Of a stretch of 64,000 bases of DNA, positions 53,592-62,862 are shown piece after piece. The stretch comes from Nakamurella sp. PAMC28650 (GTDB lineage Bacteria > Actinomycetota > Actinomycetes > Mycobacteriales > Nakamurellaceae): NCBI RefSeq assembly GCF_014303395.1, contig NZ_CP060298.1, forward strand, positions 2,747,001 through 2,811,000, given 5' to 3'. A model generated the notes under the pieces. The model was not told the origin of the DNA, made no database searches, and saw only the letters and a program-made list of their open reading frames with translations. Position 1 is the stretch's first letter. Each line of letters begins with the position of its first letter. Made by a program: the position numbers and the translations under genes.

Positions 53592-54600
53592 GACCGCCTC
53601 GCGGCACCCGGATGCGTCCGAGCAGCAGGCCGATGATCTCCTCTGCGGACCGGTGGGCGGCGTGCGCCTCGACGGTGAGCAGCAGGCGGTGCGCCAGGAC
53701 CGGGGCCGCCAGGCGCTGGATGTCGTCGGGCACGACGTAGCCGCGACCGTCGAGCGCCGCGGCGGCCTTGGCCGCCCTGGCCAGGTGCAGGACGGCGCGC
53801 GGGGAGCCGCCGAGTCGCACTTCCGGGATCGCACGGGTGGACCCGACGATCTCGACGATGTACTGCCGCAGCTCGTGGGCCATGTGCACCGTGGCCACGG
53901 CATCGATCAGTGCGGCCACCGTCGCGGCATCGGTGACGGCGGCCAGCGAGTCGAGCGGATCGCTGTGGTCGCGACCGGCCAGCATGGCGACCTCGGTGGC
54001 CGCATCCGGATAGCCGATCGACGTCCGGGCAAGGAAACGGTCACGCTGTGCCTCGGGAAGGGGATAGGTGCCCTCCATCTCGACAGGGTTCTGCGTGGCC
54101 AGCACCAGGAACGGCCTGGCCAGTGCATAGGTGGTGCCGTCGACGGTGACCTGACGTTCTTCCATGCACTCGAGCAACGCGGACTGGGTCTTCGGGGACG
54201 CACGATTGATCTCGTCGGCCACGATGATGTTGGCGAAGACCGGTCCCGGCCGGAATTCGAACTTGCTGGTCTGCCGGTCGTAGATGCTGACGCCGGTGAC
54301 GTCGCTGGGCATCAGATCCGGGGTGAACTGCACGCGTGAGACGGCGGCGCTGACCGATTTGGCCAGCGCTTTCGCGAGGCTCGTCTTCCCGGTGCCCGGT
54401 ACGTCCTCGATCAGCAGGTGACCTTCGGTCAACATGCAGATGACGGCGAGCCTGACCACCTCCGGCTTGCCGAGCACGACCTGGGAGATCGCGCCGGCGA
54501 TCCGGCTGCCGATGGCAGCGACCTCGGTCGATTCCAGGCGCGCCGCGGGCGGGGGGGAGGGCGAGTAGCCCGACCCGTTGAGGTCGACATGCTGTGCCAC
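53584..54600 (-). CDS. MoxR-family AAA+ ATPase
   Basis: A 338-residue AAA+ ATPase. Walker A is LLIEDVPGTGKTSLAKALAK, the MoxR insert is RVQFTPDLMPSDVTGVSIYD, Walker B is FANIIVADEINRASPKTQSA, and sensor 1 is LVLATQNPVEMEGTYPLPEA. It probably acts as a chaperone for the DUF58/transglutaminase partners downstream. The GTG at 54600 (VAQHVDLNGSG) has GGAGGA 8 nt upstream; the longer frame to 54936 would run into the divergent mraZ promoter region. Confidence 0.93.
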   Translation of the reverse strand: MAQHVDLNGSGYSPSPPPAARLESTEVAAIGSRIAGAISQVVLGKPEVVRLAVICMLTEGHLLIEDVPGTGKTSLAKALAKSVSAAVSRVQFTPDLMPSDVTGVSIYDRQTSKFEFRPGPVFANIIVADEINRASPKTQSALLECMEERQVTVDGTTYALARPFLVLATQNPVEMEGTYPLPEAQRDRFLARTSIGYPDAATEVAMLAGRDHSDPLDSLAAVTDAATVAALIDAVATVHMAHELRQYIVEIVGSTRAIPEVRLGGSPRAVLHLARAAKAAAALDGRGYVVPDDIQRLAAPVLAHRLLLTVEAHAAHRSAEEIIGLLLGRIRVPRGGRV

Positions 54601-55002
54601 TTTGCTGGTCCTCCGTGGTCTCGCCTGGAATGGCGACGTGCAGTCCTCCCGGAGCGGGCGAACATGGCCGGGGCGAACGGGTGGGGCTGTCCGCCGACAG
54701 TGCGACTGCCAGTCTGCCAGCCGGACCGACGGTACGTGGTGCCCCGCCGAAGTTGCTGTGAGGCCGGGGTCGGGCCACCGTGCAGCCTCGTTCCCCCACC
54801 AGTCCCCACCCACGGTTGCTGATGTCCGAATGGTCGGGTTCCAGCGTCGTCCCCGGAGGCCCGTCACTCTCCGGAACCGCTCAGAGCGGCGAGGGACCAT
54901 GGCCGACCCGGATGGGTGGTCCTCGTCGTGCCCCACTTTGCTCCACCACGCTGATCAGGCATAACGCCGAGCGTGCCGAAAGTTTCTGGGAATCTGCGGT
55001 CG

Positions 55003-55042
55003 AAAGTGGGGGTCAGTGGGGTAATGTGGCAGACGTTGGGGC
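55003..55042 (+). promoter_or_regulatory. MraZ box: four 10-bp repeats before mraZ
   Basis: AAAGTGGGGG, TCAGTGGGGT, AATGTGGCAG and ACGTTGGGGC run head to tail with G-rich half-sites 10 bp apart, just upstream of mraZ. This is the known binding pattern of MraZ (repeated GTGGG/TGGG sites one helical turn apart), implying autorepression of the dcw cluster. Otherwise I see nothing in the 467-nt divergent gap 54601-55067. Confidence 0.8.
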
Positions 55043-55067
55043 GAGAGGGAGGTGACGGAGGTGGCGA

Positions 55068-55508
55068 GTGGCGTACAACGGCTTTCTCGGCACCTTCACG
55101 CCCCGGATGGACGACAAGGGGCGGGTCACCCTGCCGGCGCGGTACCGAGAGGCCTTTGCTCCCGGAATCATGCTGGTGCGTGGACAGGACCACTGTCTGT
55201 TCCTCTTCACGCCGGAGGGCTTCGAGGATTTCGCGGAGGAGGCCATCAACGCCTCGGTGACGGACGAACGAGCTCGCGGTTTCCAGCGCTACATGCTGTC
55301 CAACACCGACGACCAACGGCCGGACACGCAGGGCCGGATCAGCATCCCGGCCCGCATGCGTGAGTACGCCGGCCTGACCAAGGATGTGGTCATCGCCGGG
55401 GTCGGGAAGCGCATGGAGGTCTGGGACGCCGCGGAATGGGCCAGGTACGAGGCAGCCCAGGAGGCCGGGTATGCCTCGCCGGCCAAGGACCTGCTGATCC
55501 AGACCTGA
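55068..55508 (+). CDS. mraZ: Transcriptional regulator MraZ
   Basis: A 146-residue protein with two SpoVT-AbrB folds: [20 protein letters not shown] in the first and [20 protein letters not shown] in the second. MraZ forms a ring and binds repeated sites in its own promoter, restraining expression of the division cluster. The start GTG at 55068 follows GGAGGTGACGGAGG. It is the first dcw gene; rsmH follows after a 260-nt gap in which I see only Ala/Arg-rich non-conserved sequence and no confident structured RNA. Confidence 0.95.
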   Translation: MAYNGFLGTFTPRMDDKGRVTLPARYREAFAPGIMLVRGQDHCLFLFTPEGFEDFAEEAINASVTDERARGFQRYMLSNTDDQRPDTQGRISIPARMREYAGLTKDVVIAGVGKRMEVWDAAEWARYEAAQEAGYASPAKDLLIQT

Positions 55509-55768
55509 TCGGCAGCAACGACATTCGGTCGCGCAGTACGGCCGTTGCAGTACCGCACCGCCCGAGCAACGCAGTTCGTGCCACCCGGCCTACACCCGAT
55601 TCAGACCTGACACGACTTCCCCCGTGCCAGGCCCGAGCCGGGTGGGGACCAGAGGGCATGAGCCGCAGGATGTCTCGCATCATTCGTGTACCGCAGCACC
55701 GCACCTCCGCATTGATGGATCGCACTTCCGCAACGATGAACTGCCCGGACGCAGAAGGGGACTACTCG

Positions 55769-56791
55769 ATGGCCCCCGATCTGGTCGATCGCGACAGTCC
55801 CCCCGGAGACAGCCCCGCCGGTGACGAAGCCGGCCGGATCCACCTCCCCGTCCTCGCGGCGCGGATCACCTCGCTGCTGCTCCCGGCTTTCGAGACCACC
55901 GAGAACCCGGTCTTCGTGGACGGCACCCTGGGCATGGGCGGCCACACCCTTCTGTTGCTCGCCGCCCACCCCACGCTGCGGGTGATCGGCATCGATCGCG
56001 ACCCGGCCGCCCTGGAGATTGCCGGAACACGCATTGCGGCAGCAGGTTTCACGGATCGCGTGGAGTTGGTCCACGCGACCAACGACAAGGTGGCCCAGGC
56101 CGTCCGGCGTCGGGCCAAGGGCGGGGTGCAGGGCGTTCTGTTCGACCTCGGTGTCTCCTCCCTGCAGTTGGACCTGGCCGACCGTGGCTTCGCCTACTCG
56201 GTGGACGCACCACTGGACATGCGAATGGACCCGACCACCGGCGTCACCGCCGCGGAAGTCCTGAACACCTACACCCCAGGGGATCTCGCACGGGTGCTCA
56301 GTCGCTACGGCGAGGAGAAGTTCGCCAAGAAGATCGCCTACGCGATCGTCAGGGAACGCGCCAAGGAGCCGTTCCGGACCAGCGCCCGCCTCGTCGAACT
56401 GCTCTATGCGGAGATCCCGGCACCGGCCAGACGGACGGGAGGGCACCCGGCCAAGCGCACCTTCCAGGCGCTGCGCATCGAGGTCAACGACGAACTGGGA
56501 GTCCTGACCGCTGCGGTGCCGGGCGCTCTGGACGCGCTGGCCGTCGGCGGCCGGATCGTCGTCATGTCGTTCCAATCCTTGGAGGACCGGATCGTCAAGC
56601 ATGCGATCGCGCCGGGTACCCGGTCGACTGCTCCGGTCGATCTGCCGGTGGACCTGCCCGGCCACGAACCCAGGTTCAGATGGCTCACCCGAGGGTCGGA
56701 GACTCCGACCGACTTCGAGATCAGCGAAAACCCGCGGGCTGCCTCGGCCCGGTTGCGGGCAGCGGAGCGCGTACGAAAGGCGACCGGATGA
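55769..56791 (+). CDS. rsmH: 16S rRNA m4C1402 methyltransferase RsmH
   Basis: A 340-residue enzyme. SAM motif I is [20 protein letters not shown]. Next come [15 protein letters not shown] and the family block [54 protein letters not shown] lies later. It N4-methylates C1402 of 16S rRNA. I chose the ATG at 55769 because AAGGGG lies 9 nt upstream; in-frame ATGs at 55658 and 55736 would add non-conserved residues. Its stop overlaps ftsL (ATGA). Confidence 0.94.
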   Translation: MAPDLVDRDSPPGDSPAGDEAGRIHLPVLAARITSLLLPAFETTENPVFVDGTLGMGGHTLLLLAAHPTLRVIGIDRDPAALEIAGTRIAAAGFTDRVELVHATNDKVAQAVRRRAKGGVQGVLFDLGVSSLQLDLADRGFAYSVDAPLDMRMDPTTGVTAAEVLNTYTPGDLARVLSRYGEEKFAKKIAYAIVRERAKEPFRTSARLVELLYAEIPAPARRTGGHPAKRTFQALRIEVNDELGVLTAAVPGALDALAVGGRIVVMSFQSLEDRIVKHAIAPGTRSTAPVDLPVDLPGHEPRFRWLTRGSETPTDFEISENPRAASARLRAAERVRKATG

Positions 56792-57654
56792 CGGCCCAGG
56801 AAACAGAGCGGATCGACCCGCCTCTACGCGGTCCGGGCGCGGCCCGCACCGCCTCGACGAAATCGTCCGGCAAAGCCTACGACCGTCGGATTCGTCGGCA
56901 GCAGCAGGTTCGGGGGAGCCGTCTCACCAGAACCGGCTCACCCATCGCCGCCGCGCTGACCCGCGTCCCGTTCGTCGCTCTCGTACTGCTCCTGCTCGCC
57001 GGTGGTGTGGTCGGGGTCCTCTACCTGAACACCGTCTCCGATGCGGCCGGCCTGAGGGCGAGCCAGAGCCGGTTGGCGCAGATGGATGTGGAGGCCCGGA
57101 TCGAGGCGGACAGCAAGGAGATCGCCGCGATGAAGGACCCCGCACATCTGGCGGACGAGGCCAGGGCACTCGGTCTGGTCCCGCCGGGCGACACCGCAAT
57201 CATCAGGATCGACGCCGACGGCAAGCTCACCGTGATCGGCAACCCGACACCCGTGCCCGCTCTGACGTCGGCGGCGGTGGCGACCACGTCGCCGCCTGCG
57301 CCGCCGGCCACCCCCCAGGCGGTGGCGCGGACCAGTGTGACGGCGGCCGTCGTTCCGGTCCCGACGAAGGCCACGGCCCCGAAGGCCATCGCACCCGACG
57401 CCACGACGCCCAAGGCCACTGCACCCAAAGCCGCCGCACCCAAAGCCACTGCACCCAAAGCCACTGCGCCGAAGACCACTGCGCCGAAGACCACTGCGCC
57501 GAAGACCACTGCGCCGAAGACCACGGCGCTCAAGACCACGGCGCTCAAGACCACTGCGCCCAAGTCCACTGCACCCAAGGCCACATCGGCCGGCACCGCG
57601 GCCCGGGCGACCGGGTCTCCGCAGACCACGACCACCACAGGAGCCCGGCCATGA
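56788..57654 (+). CDS. ftsL: FtsL-like division protein with APKTT repeat tail
   Basis: A 288-residue bitopic protein in the ftsL position. A basic cytosolic part of about 55 residues is followed by one membrane helix ([20 protein letters not shown]) and a short leucine-zipper-like extracytoplasmic coil ([20 protein letters not shown]). After [20 protein letters not shown], a FtsL/DivIC-type motif, comes a long Ala/Lys/Pro/Thr tail with about 14 pentapeptides of APK(T/A)T type, encoded by 15-bp DNA units (57365-57588). Normal FtsL lacks such a tail, which could reach into or bind the wall. Both ends overlap neighbours by ATGA. Confidence 0.85.
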   Translation: MTAQETERIDPPLRGPGAARTASTKSSGKAYDRRIRRQQQVRGSRLTRTGSPIAAALTRVPFVALVLLLLAGGVVGVLYLNTVSDAAGLRASQSRLAQMDVEARIEADSKEIAAMKDPAHLADEARALGLVPPGDTAIIRIDADGKLTVIGNPTPVPALTSAAVATTSPPAPPATPQAVARTSVTAAVVPVPTKATAPKAIAPDATTPKATAPKAAAPKATAPKATAPKTTAPKTTAPKTTAPKTTALKTTALKTTAPKSTAPKATSAGTAARATGSPQTTTTTGARP

Positions 57655-59642
57655 CCGTCGGACGTCCGGCTGATGCCGGTGATCTGCGCCGCGGACAGCG
57701 GCCCCCACCCGCGACCCGGGAGCGCGACCGACCCTCGGCGGCGCGTGGCGAAACCGGTGCCCGTCCGCGCCCCCGGCCGCAGCCGGCCCCGGTCGGTCGG
57801 CAGCGGAAGTCGGTCTCCCAGCGAGGACGCCGCACCAGACGGGACAGCGGCGCGCGGGTCAACGTCAAGATGCGCACCAGGGCCGCATTGATCGTCGTGG
57901 TGACGCTGCTCGCGATCGCGCTGGGCAAACTGGTCACCATCCAGACGTTCGATGCCAAGGCGCTGGCCGCCACCGGACTGCAGCAGAACCAGCACAAGTA
58001 CGTCCTGCGCGCCGAGCGGGGCTCGATCACCGATCGCAACGGCGCTCCACTGGCATTCAGCATCGAGGGACGGGCGATCGCGGCCCACCCGTCCTTCTTC
58101 CAGAACGACGCCCAGCGGTCGAAGGTCGCGGACATCCTGGTCGCGGCGCTGGGGTCCACCGTCAACAGGGCCGATCTGATGACGAGGATGATGTCGAAGA
58201 ACAAGTACGTCTACCTCGCGCGCAGCGTGATGCCCGCGCTGGCCGACTCGGTCATGGCGAAGATCGCCAAGGTGCTGGTGGACAAGAAGGCCGATCCGGA
58301 GGTCCAGAACAGGCTGGCCAATGCCGTGGCCACCGAGGTCCAGGACATCCGGAGCGAACCGGACGGTGCGCTGGCGGCCTCGGTGGTCGGGAGCACCGGC
58401 TGGAACGGCTTCACGGAGACCACCTTCGGCCAGGCCGGCGTCGAGTCGAAATTCAACGCCCTGCTGTCCGGCCGGAACGGGTCGAGGCTGGTGCAGGTCG
58501 ACAGCGCCGGCATCGCGATCCCGAACACCGCCACCGATGTCACCCCGGCGGTCGACGGCACCAGCATCAAGCTGAGCATCGACCAGGATCTGCAGTACAG
58601 CGCGGAGCAGATGCTCACCGCCCAGGTCCAGGCCTCCCAGGCGAAGGGCGGCTGCGCCATCGTCAAGGGCATCAGTGACGGCCAGATCTACGCGATGACC
58701 TGTTCCTACACCGGCAAGACCGCCGCACAGATAGGCAACCCGGCGGTCACCACACCCTTCGAACCCGGTTCGGTCAACAAGGTCGTCACCTTCGCGGCCG
58801 CTCTGGAAAGTGGCCTCATCGACCCGAAGACCCAGTTCTCGGTGGACGGTCAGATCTCGATCGGCGGCCGGAACATCCACGACGCCTGGGTGCACAGCCC
58901 GATCAGGATGACGGCGACGGGCATCCTGGCCAAGTCCTCGAACGTCGGGACGCTGATGATCGCCCAGAAGGTGGGTCCGACCGCGTTCGCCCGGGAACTC
59001 GGCAAGTACGGGCTCGGCAAGAAGACCGGAATCGAACTGCCGGGCGAGTCCGCCGGCAGCTACCCGGCCCAGAGCCAGTGGTCGGCCACCAGTTTCGCGA
59101 ACCTGCCCATCGGCCAGGGCGTGAGCATGACGTTGCTGCAGCTCGTCGACATGTACCAGGCCATCGGCAACAAGGGCGTGATGGTCGCGCCGACGATCAT
59201 CGCGGGCACCACCAAGAACGGCGTCTACACACCGTCCAGGATCAGGTCGACGACGCAGGTCATGAAGCCGGCCACCGCCTCCACGCTGCTGGACATGCTG
59301 CGCGGCACGGTCCAGTCCGGGGACTACGACCACAAGGGCACCGGGACGTCGGCCGCCATCATCGGCTACCAGGTGGCCGGGAAGACCGGGACCGCCCAGC
59401 AGGTCGACCCGGTGACGCACGCCTACTCGTCGACGTTGACCAACGCCACGTTCGCCGGTGTGGTGCCGGCGGACAACCCCAGATACGCGATCGCGATCAT
59501 GTTGGACGCGCCGGTCAACGGTTCGGAGGGTGGTGACAGCGCCGCACCGCTGTTCCACCGGATCGCCTCCTACGCCATGCGGGAGGCGGATGTCGCGCCC
59601 TCGGCCTCCCCGGCGCCCATCTACGACCTGTATCTGCAGTAG
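57651..59642 (+). CDS. ftsI: Septal peptidoglycan transpeptidase FtsI (PBP3)
   Basis: A 663-residue class B penicillin-binding protein. A long Arg/Pro-rich cytosolic start of about 75 residues precedes one membrane helix (AALIVVVTLLAIALGKLVTI). The dimerisation region includes LRAERGSITDRNGAPLAFSI. In the transpeptidase domain the acyl serine is Ser374 in FEPGSVNKVVTF (SxxK), then AKSSNVGT (SxN) and AGKTGTAQQ (KTG). It crosslinks septal wall with FtsW. The start overlaps ftsL (ATGA). Confidence 0.95.
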   Translation: MTVGRPADAGDLRRGQRPPPATRERDRPSAARGETGARPRPRPQPAPVGRQRKSVSQRGRRTRRDSGARVNVKMRTRAALIVVVTLLAIALGKLVTIQTFDAKALAATGLQQNQHKYVLRAERGSITDRNGAPLAFSIEGRAIAAHPSFFQNDAQRSKVADILVAALGSTVNRADLMTRMMSKNKYVYLARSVMPALADSVMAKIAKVLVDKKADPEVQNRLANAVATEVQDIRSEPDGALAASVVGSTGWNGFTETTFGQAGVESKFNALLSGRNGSRLVQVDSAGIAIPNTATDVTPAVDGTSIKLSIDQDLQYSAEQMLTAQVQASQAKGGCAIVKGISDGQIYAMTCSYTGKTAAQIGNPAVTTPFEPGSVNKVVTFAAALESGLIDPKTQFSVDGQISIGGRNIHDAWVHSPIRMTATGILAKSSNVGTLMIAQKVGPTAFARELGKYGLGKKTGIELPGESAGSYPAQSQWSATSFANLPIGQGVSMTLLQLVDMYQAIGNKGVMVAPTIIAGTTKNGVYTPSRIRSTTQVMKPATASTLLDMLRGTVQSGDYDHKGTGTSAAIIGYQVAGKTGTAQQVDPVTHAYSSTLTNATFAGVVPADNPRYAIAIMLDAPVNGSEGGDSAAPLFHRIASYAMREADVAPSASPAPIYDLYLQ

Positions 59643-59681
59643 ATGAATTCCGGGCGAGCCACCACCGGGCACCGGGCCGGG

Positions 59682-59687
59682 TAGCCT
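59682..59687 (+). promoter_or_regulatory. -10 box for leaderless murE
   Basis: TAGCCT ends 8 nt before the GTG at 59696. It would give murE-murF-mraY their own promoter within the dcw cluster. Confidence 0.45.
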
Positions 59688-59695
59688 TCACCGAC

Positions 59696-61387
59696 GTGTC
59701 CACATCACCTTCGCCCGCCGCCGGCGGGCTGCGACCGAACGCTGTCGTCGGCGTCCCACTTGGTGCACTCGCCCGCCTGGCGGGGGTAGAACCCTCGGCG
59801 CTGGTCGGATCAGCGGGCTCCGCCGACCGGACGGTCACCGGCATCACGCTGCGCGCACAAGCTGTCCGCCCGGGCGACATGTTCGCGGCGCTCCCGGGCA
59901 CCAGGGTGCACGGCGCGGTGTTCGCGGGTGACGCGGTGCGTGCCGGCGCGACCTCCATCCTCACCGACCGCGCGGGCTTGGCCGCGATCCGCAGCGGTTC
60001 ACCTGACGCCGGTTCGTCCGAGACAGGTCCCTCCGATGCCGGCCGGGCCGAAACCGGTTCGGCGGACCCGGGACCGGCGGTGCCGGTGCTGGTGGTGGAG
60101 GACGCCCGGTCGGTCCTGGGCGCCGTGTCCTCGAGCATCTACGGCGATCCGTCGAGCGCGCTGGCCGTCATCGGCGTCACCGGTACCTCGGGCAAGACGA
60201 CGACCGGATATCTGCTGGAGGCGGCGTTGTCGGCGCAGGGCCACCGCACCGGTCTGGTGGGCACCGTGCAGACCCGGATCGCAGGTGTGGCCAGCAGGAG
60301 CCAATTGACCACTCCGGAGGCTCCCGACCTCCAGGGGCTGTTCGCGCTGATGGTCGAGCAGGGCGTCGACGCCGTCGCCATGGAGGTGTCCTCGCACGCC
60401 CTCTCGCTCGGCCGGGTGGCCGGAACACGTTTCGAGGTAGGCGCTTTCACGAATCTTTCCCAGGATCATCTGGACTTCCACCCCGACATGGAGTCCTACT
60501 TCCAGGCCAAGGCGCTGCTGTTCGACGGCCGGGCGCGCGCCGGTGTGATCGACATCGACGACCACTACGGACGCCGGTTGGCCCGGATGCACCCCGACGC
60601 GGTGACGGTGTCGGCGGCCGGCGACGCCGAGGCGGGCTGGTCGGTCACCGACGTCGTCGCCTTCTCGGCGGGGCACCAGCGTTTCACGGTCCGGCGGCCG
60701 TCGGGCGAAGGCCTCGAGGTCGAACTGGCGCTGCCCGGCCGCTTCAACGTCTCGAACGCGGTCGTCGCGCTGGCGTGCGTCGACGCCGCAGGGCGGGACG
60801 TGGAGGTGGCCGCGGCGGCGCTCACCGATGTGGTCGTACCCGGCCGGATGGAGCGGGTCGACGGTGGCCAGGGTTTCCTCGTCGTGGTCGACTACGCCCA
60901 CAAGCCGGCCGCCCTGTCGGCCGTGCTGGAGGCGATCTCGGCCGGGCTGACCGGCCGGCTCATCGTGGTGGTCGGTGCCGGTGGGGACCGGGACACCGGC
61001 AAGCGGCCGGTGATGGGCGAGGTCGCGGCCCGGCTCTCCGACCTGTTGATCGTCACCGACGACAATCCCCGCTCCGAGTCGCCGGCGTCCATTCGTGCTG
61101 CGATCCTGCTGGGCACCAAGGGAAACCACGGTCGCCCGCGCGGCGGCAAGGTCCAGGTGGTGGAGATCGGTGATCGGCACGAAGCCATCAGAACGGCCAT
61201 CGCGGCATCCCGTCCCGGCGACGCCGTGGTGATCGCCGGCAAGGGGCACGAGCAGGGCCAGGACGTCGGGGGTGTCGTGCATCCGTTCTCCGATCGCGCC
61301 GAGGTGCAGGCCGCACTGGCCGAACTCGGGTTCGGAAGTGCCGCAGACGCGAACCTTTCGCGCCCGACCGGCGGGGACCGCAGATGA
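59696..61387 (+). CDS. murE: UDP-MurNAc-tripeptide synthetase MurE (meso-DAP adding)
   Basis: A 563-residue Mur ligase. The ATP loop is VIGVTGTSGKTTTGYLLEAA, the central motif is MEVSSHALSLGRVAGTRFEV, and the substrate motif DNPR is in VTDDNPRSESPASI, diagnostic of meso-diaminopimelate rather than lysine. An insert of Ser/Gly/Pro-rich residues (about 100-125) is seen between the N-terminal and central domains. It adds the third residue of the stem peptide. murF follows with an ATGA overlap. Confidence 0.95.
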   Translation: MSTSPSPAAGGLRPNAVVGVPLGALARLAGVEPSALVGSAGSADRTVTGITLRAQAVRPGDMFAALPGTRVHGAVFAGDAVRAGATSILTDRAGLAAIRSGSPDAGSSETGPSDAGRAETGSADPGPAVPVLVVEDARSVLGAVSSSIYGDPSSALAVIGVTGTSGKTTTGYLLEAALSAQGHRTGLVGTVQTRIAGVASRSQLTTPEAPDLQGLFALMVEQGVDAVAMEVSSHALSLGRVAGTRFEVGAFTNLSQDHLDFHPDMESYFQAKALLFDGRARAGVIDIDDHYGRRLARMHPDAVTVSAAGDAEAGWSVTDVVAFSAGHQRFTVRRPSGEGLEVELALPGRFNVSNAVVALACVDAAGRDVEVAAAALTDVVVPGRMERVDGGQGFLVVVDYAHKPAALSAVLEAISAGLTGRLIVVVGAGGDRDTGKRPVMGEVAARLSDLLIVTDDNPRSESPASIRAAILLGTKGNHGRPRGGKVQVVEIGDRHEAIRTAIAASRPGDAVVIAGKGHEQGQDVGGVVHPFSDRAEVQAALAELGFGSAADANLSRPTGGDRR

Positions 61388-62862
61388 TTGGCCTGACGAT
61401 CCGCGAGATCGCCGCAGCCATCGGTGTTCCCGTTCCGGTCGAGGTCGCGGACACTGTGGTGACGAGCGTCGAGTTCGACACCCGCAAGGTGGTTCCGGGC
61501 GCACTATTCGTGGCACTGGTCGGCGAGCGGGTCGACGGTCACTCCTTCGTCGCGGCGGCCGCCGCAGCGGGCGCGGTGGCCGTGCTCGGCTCGGCACGAC
61601 TGCCGGGTCGGGAGCTGCCGTTGCTCGAAGTCGACGACAACGACGCTGTGCTGCAGGCTCTCTCGGAAATCGCCAGGGTCAGTGTCGCGCAATTGGTCGC
61701 CGAGCACGGCCTCGCCGTGATCGGGGTGACCGGCTCGGCCGGCAAGACCTCGACGAAGGACATGATCGCCTCGGTGCTGCGGGCCGGGTTCGGAGGCGAC
61801 TCCGTGGTCGCGCCGCCGGAGTCGTTCAACAACGAACTGGGTCACCCCTACACGGCGCTCCGGGCCGGCCCCGGTACCAGGTTCCTTGTGCTCGAGCTGT
61901 CGGCGCGCGGAATCGGGCACATCGCGGCGCTGGCGGCGATCGCGCCGCCGCGGATCGGAGCGGTGCTCAACGTCGGCACCGCGCACATGGGTGAATTCGG
62001 GTCGGTGGCAGCGATCGCCCAGGCCAAGGGTGAACTCGTCGAGGCGCTGCCGGCCGCGGCCGACGGCGGGGTGGCGATCCTGAACGCCGACGATCCACGC
62101 GTGCTGGCGATGGCCGACCGGACCACCGCCGAGGTCGTCACGGTCGGCACCGGGGCGGGCGCGACCGTCAGGGCCGAGGACGTGGTCACCGACAGTGGAG
62201 CCCGTGCCCACTTCCAACTGGTGACACCGGAGGGTTCGGCCAGTGTCGCCCTCGGCGTCGTCGGTGCGCACCAGGTGTCGAACGCGCTGGCGGCCGCTGC
62301 GGTCGGCCGCGCGGTGGGAATGGCCGTGGCGCAGGTGGCCTCGGCCCTGACCGAGGCGAGGGCCCTGTCCAGATGGCGGATGGAGATCACCGAGCGCGCA
62401 GACGGTGTCACCGTCGTCAACGATTCCTACAACGCCAACCCCGACTCGATGAAGGCTGCGCTCCAGGCCCTTGCGGTGATCGGCGAGCACCGCCGCACCT
62501 GGGCGGTCCTGGGCGAGATGGCCGAACTGGGCCCGCTCTCCCGCCCGGCCCATGACGAGATCGGGCGACTCGCCGTCCGGCTCGGCGTCGACCGGCTGAT
62601 CGTCGTCGGGCAGTCCGCCAGGGCCCTGCACCTCGGCGCCCACCTGGAGGGGTCCTGGGGGGGCGAGAGCGAGATCGTCGACGACGTGCCGGCCGTGCTG
62701 GCCGTGCTGGCCCGTGATCTCGAGGCGGGCGACGTCGTCCTGATCAAGGCGTCCAGATCCGTCGGCCTCGACCGCGTGGCCACCGCCCTGCTGACCCCCG
62801 CAGCAACGACCGGTGCAGTACCGACCGGTGCAGGGCCGACCAGCGAGCAGGAGATGACGTGA
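61384..62862 (+). CDS. murF: UDP-MurNAc-pentapeptide synthetase MurF
   Basis: A 492-residue Mur ligase adding D-Ala-D-Ala. The ATP loop is GVTGSAGKTSTKDMIASVLR, with VLELSARGIGHIAALAAIAP, VLNVGTAHMGEFGSVAAIAQ and VVNDSYNANPDSMKAALQAL, all family hallmarks. The start overlaps the murE stop (ATGA) and its stop overlaps mraY (GTGA), so the block is translationally coupled. Confidence 0.95.
   Translation: MIGLTIREIAAAIGVPVPVEVADTVVTSVEFDTRKVVPGALFVALVGERVDGHSFVAAAAAAGAVAVLGSARLPGRELPLLEVDDNDAVLQALSEIARVSVAQLVAEHGLAVIGVTGSAGKTSTKDMIASVLRAGFGGDSVVAPPESFNNELGHPYTALRAGPGTRFLVLELSARGIGHIAALAAIAPPRIGAVLNVGTAHMGEFGSVAAIAQAKGELVEALPAAADGGVAILNADDPRVLAMADRTTAEVVTVGTGAGATVRAEDVVTDSGARAHFQLVTPEGSASVALGVVGAHQVSNALAAAAVGRAVGMAVAQVASALTEARALSRWRMEITERADGVTVVNDSYNANPDSMKAALQALAVIGEHRRTWAVLGEMAELGPLSRPAHDEIGRLAVRLGVDRLIVVGQSARALHLGAHLEGSWGGESEIVDDVPAVLAVLARDLEAGDVVLIKASRSVGLDRVATALLTPAATTGAVPTGAGPTSEQEMT

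Noticed and set aside
55509-55768. Structured mraW-type leader RNA before rsmH
   Set aside because: The gap is long enough, but I could not trace a convincing conserved fold by eye; a covariance-model search would decide.
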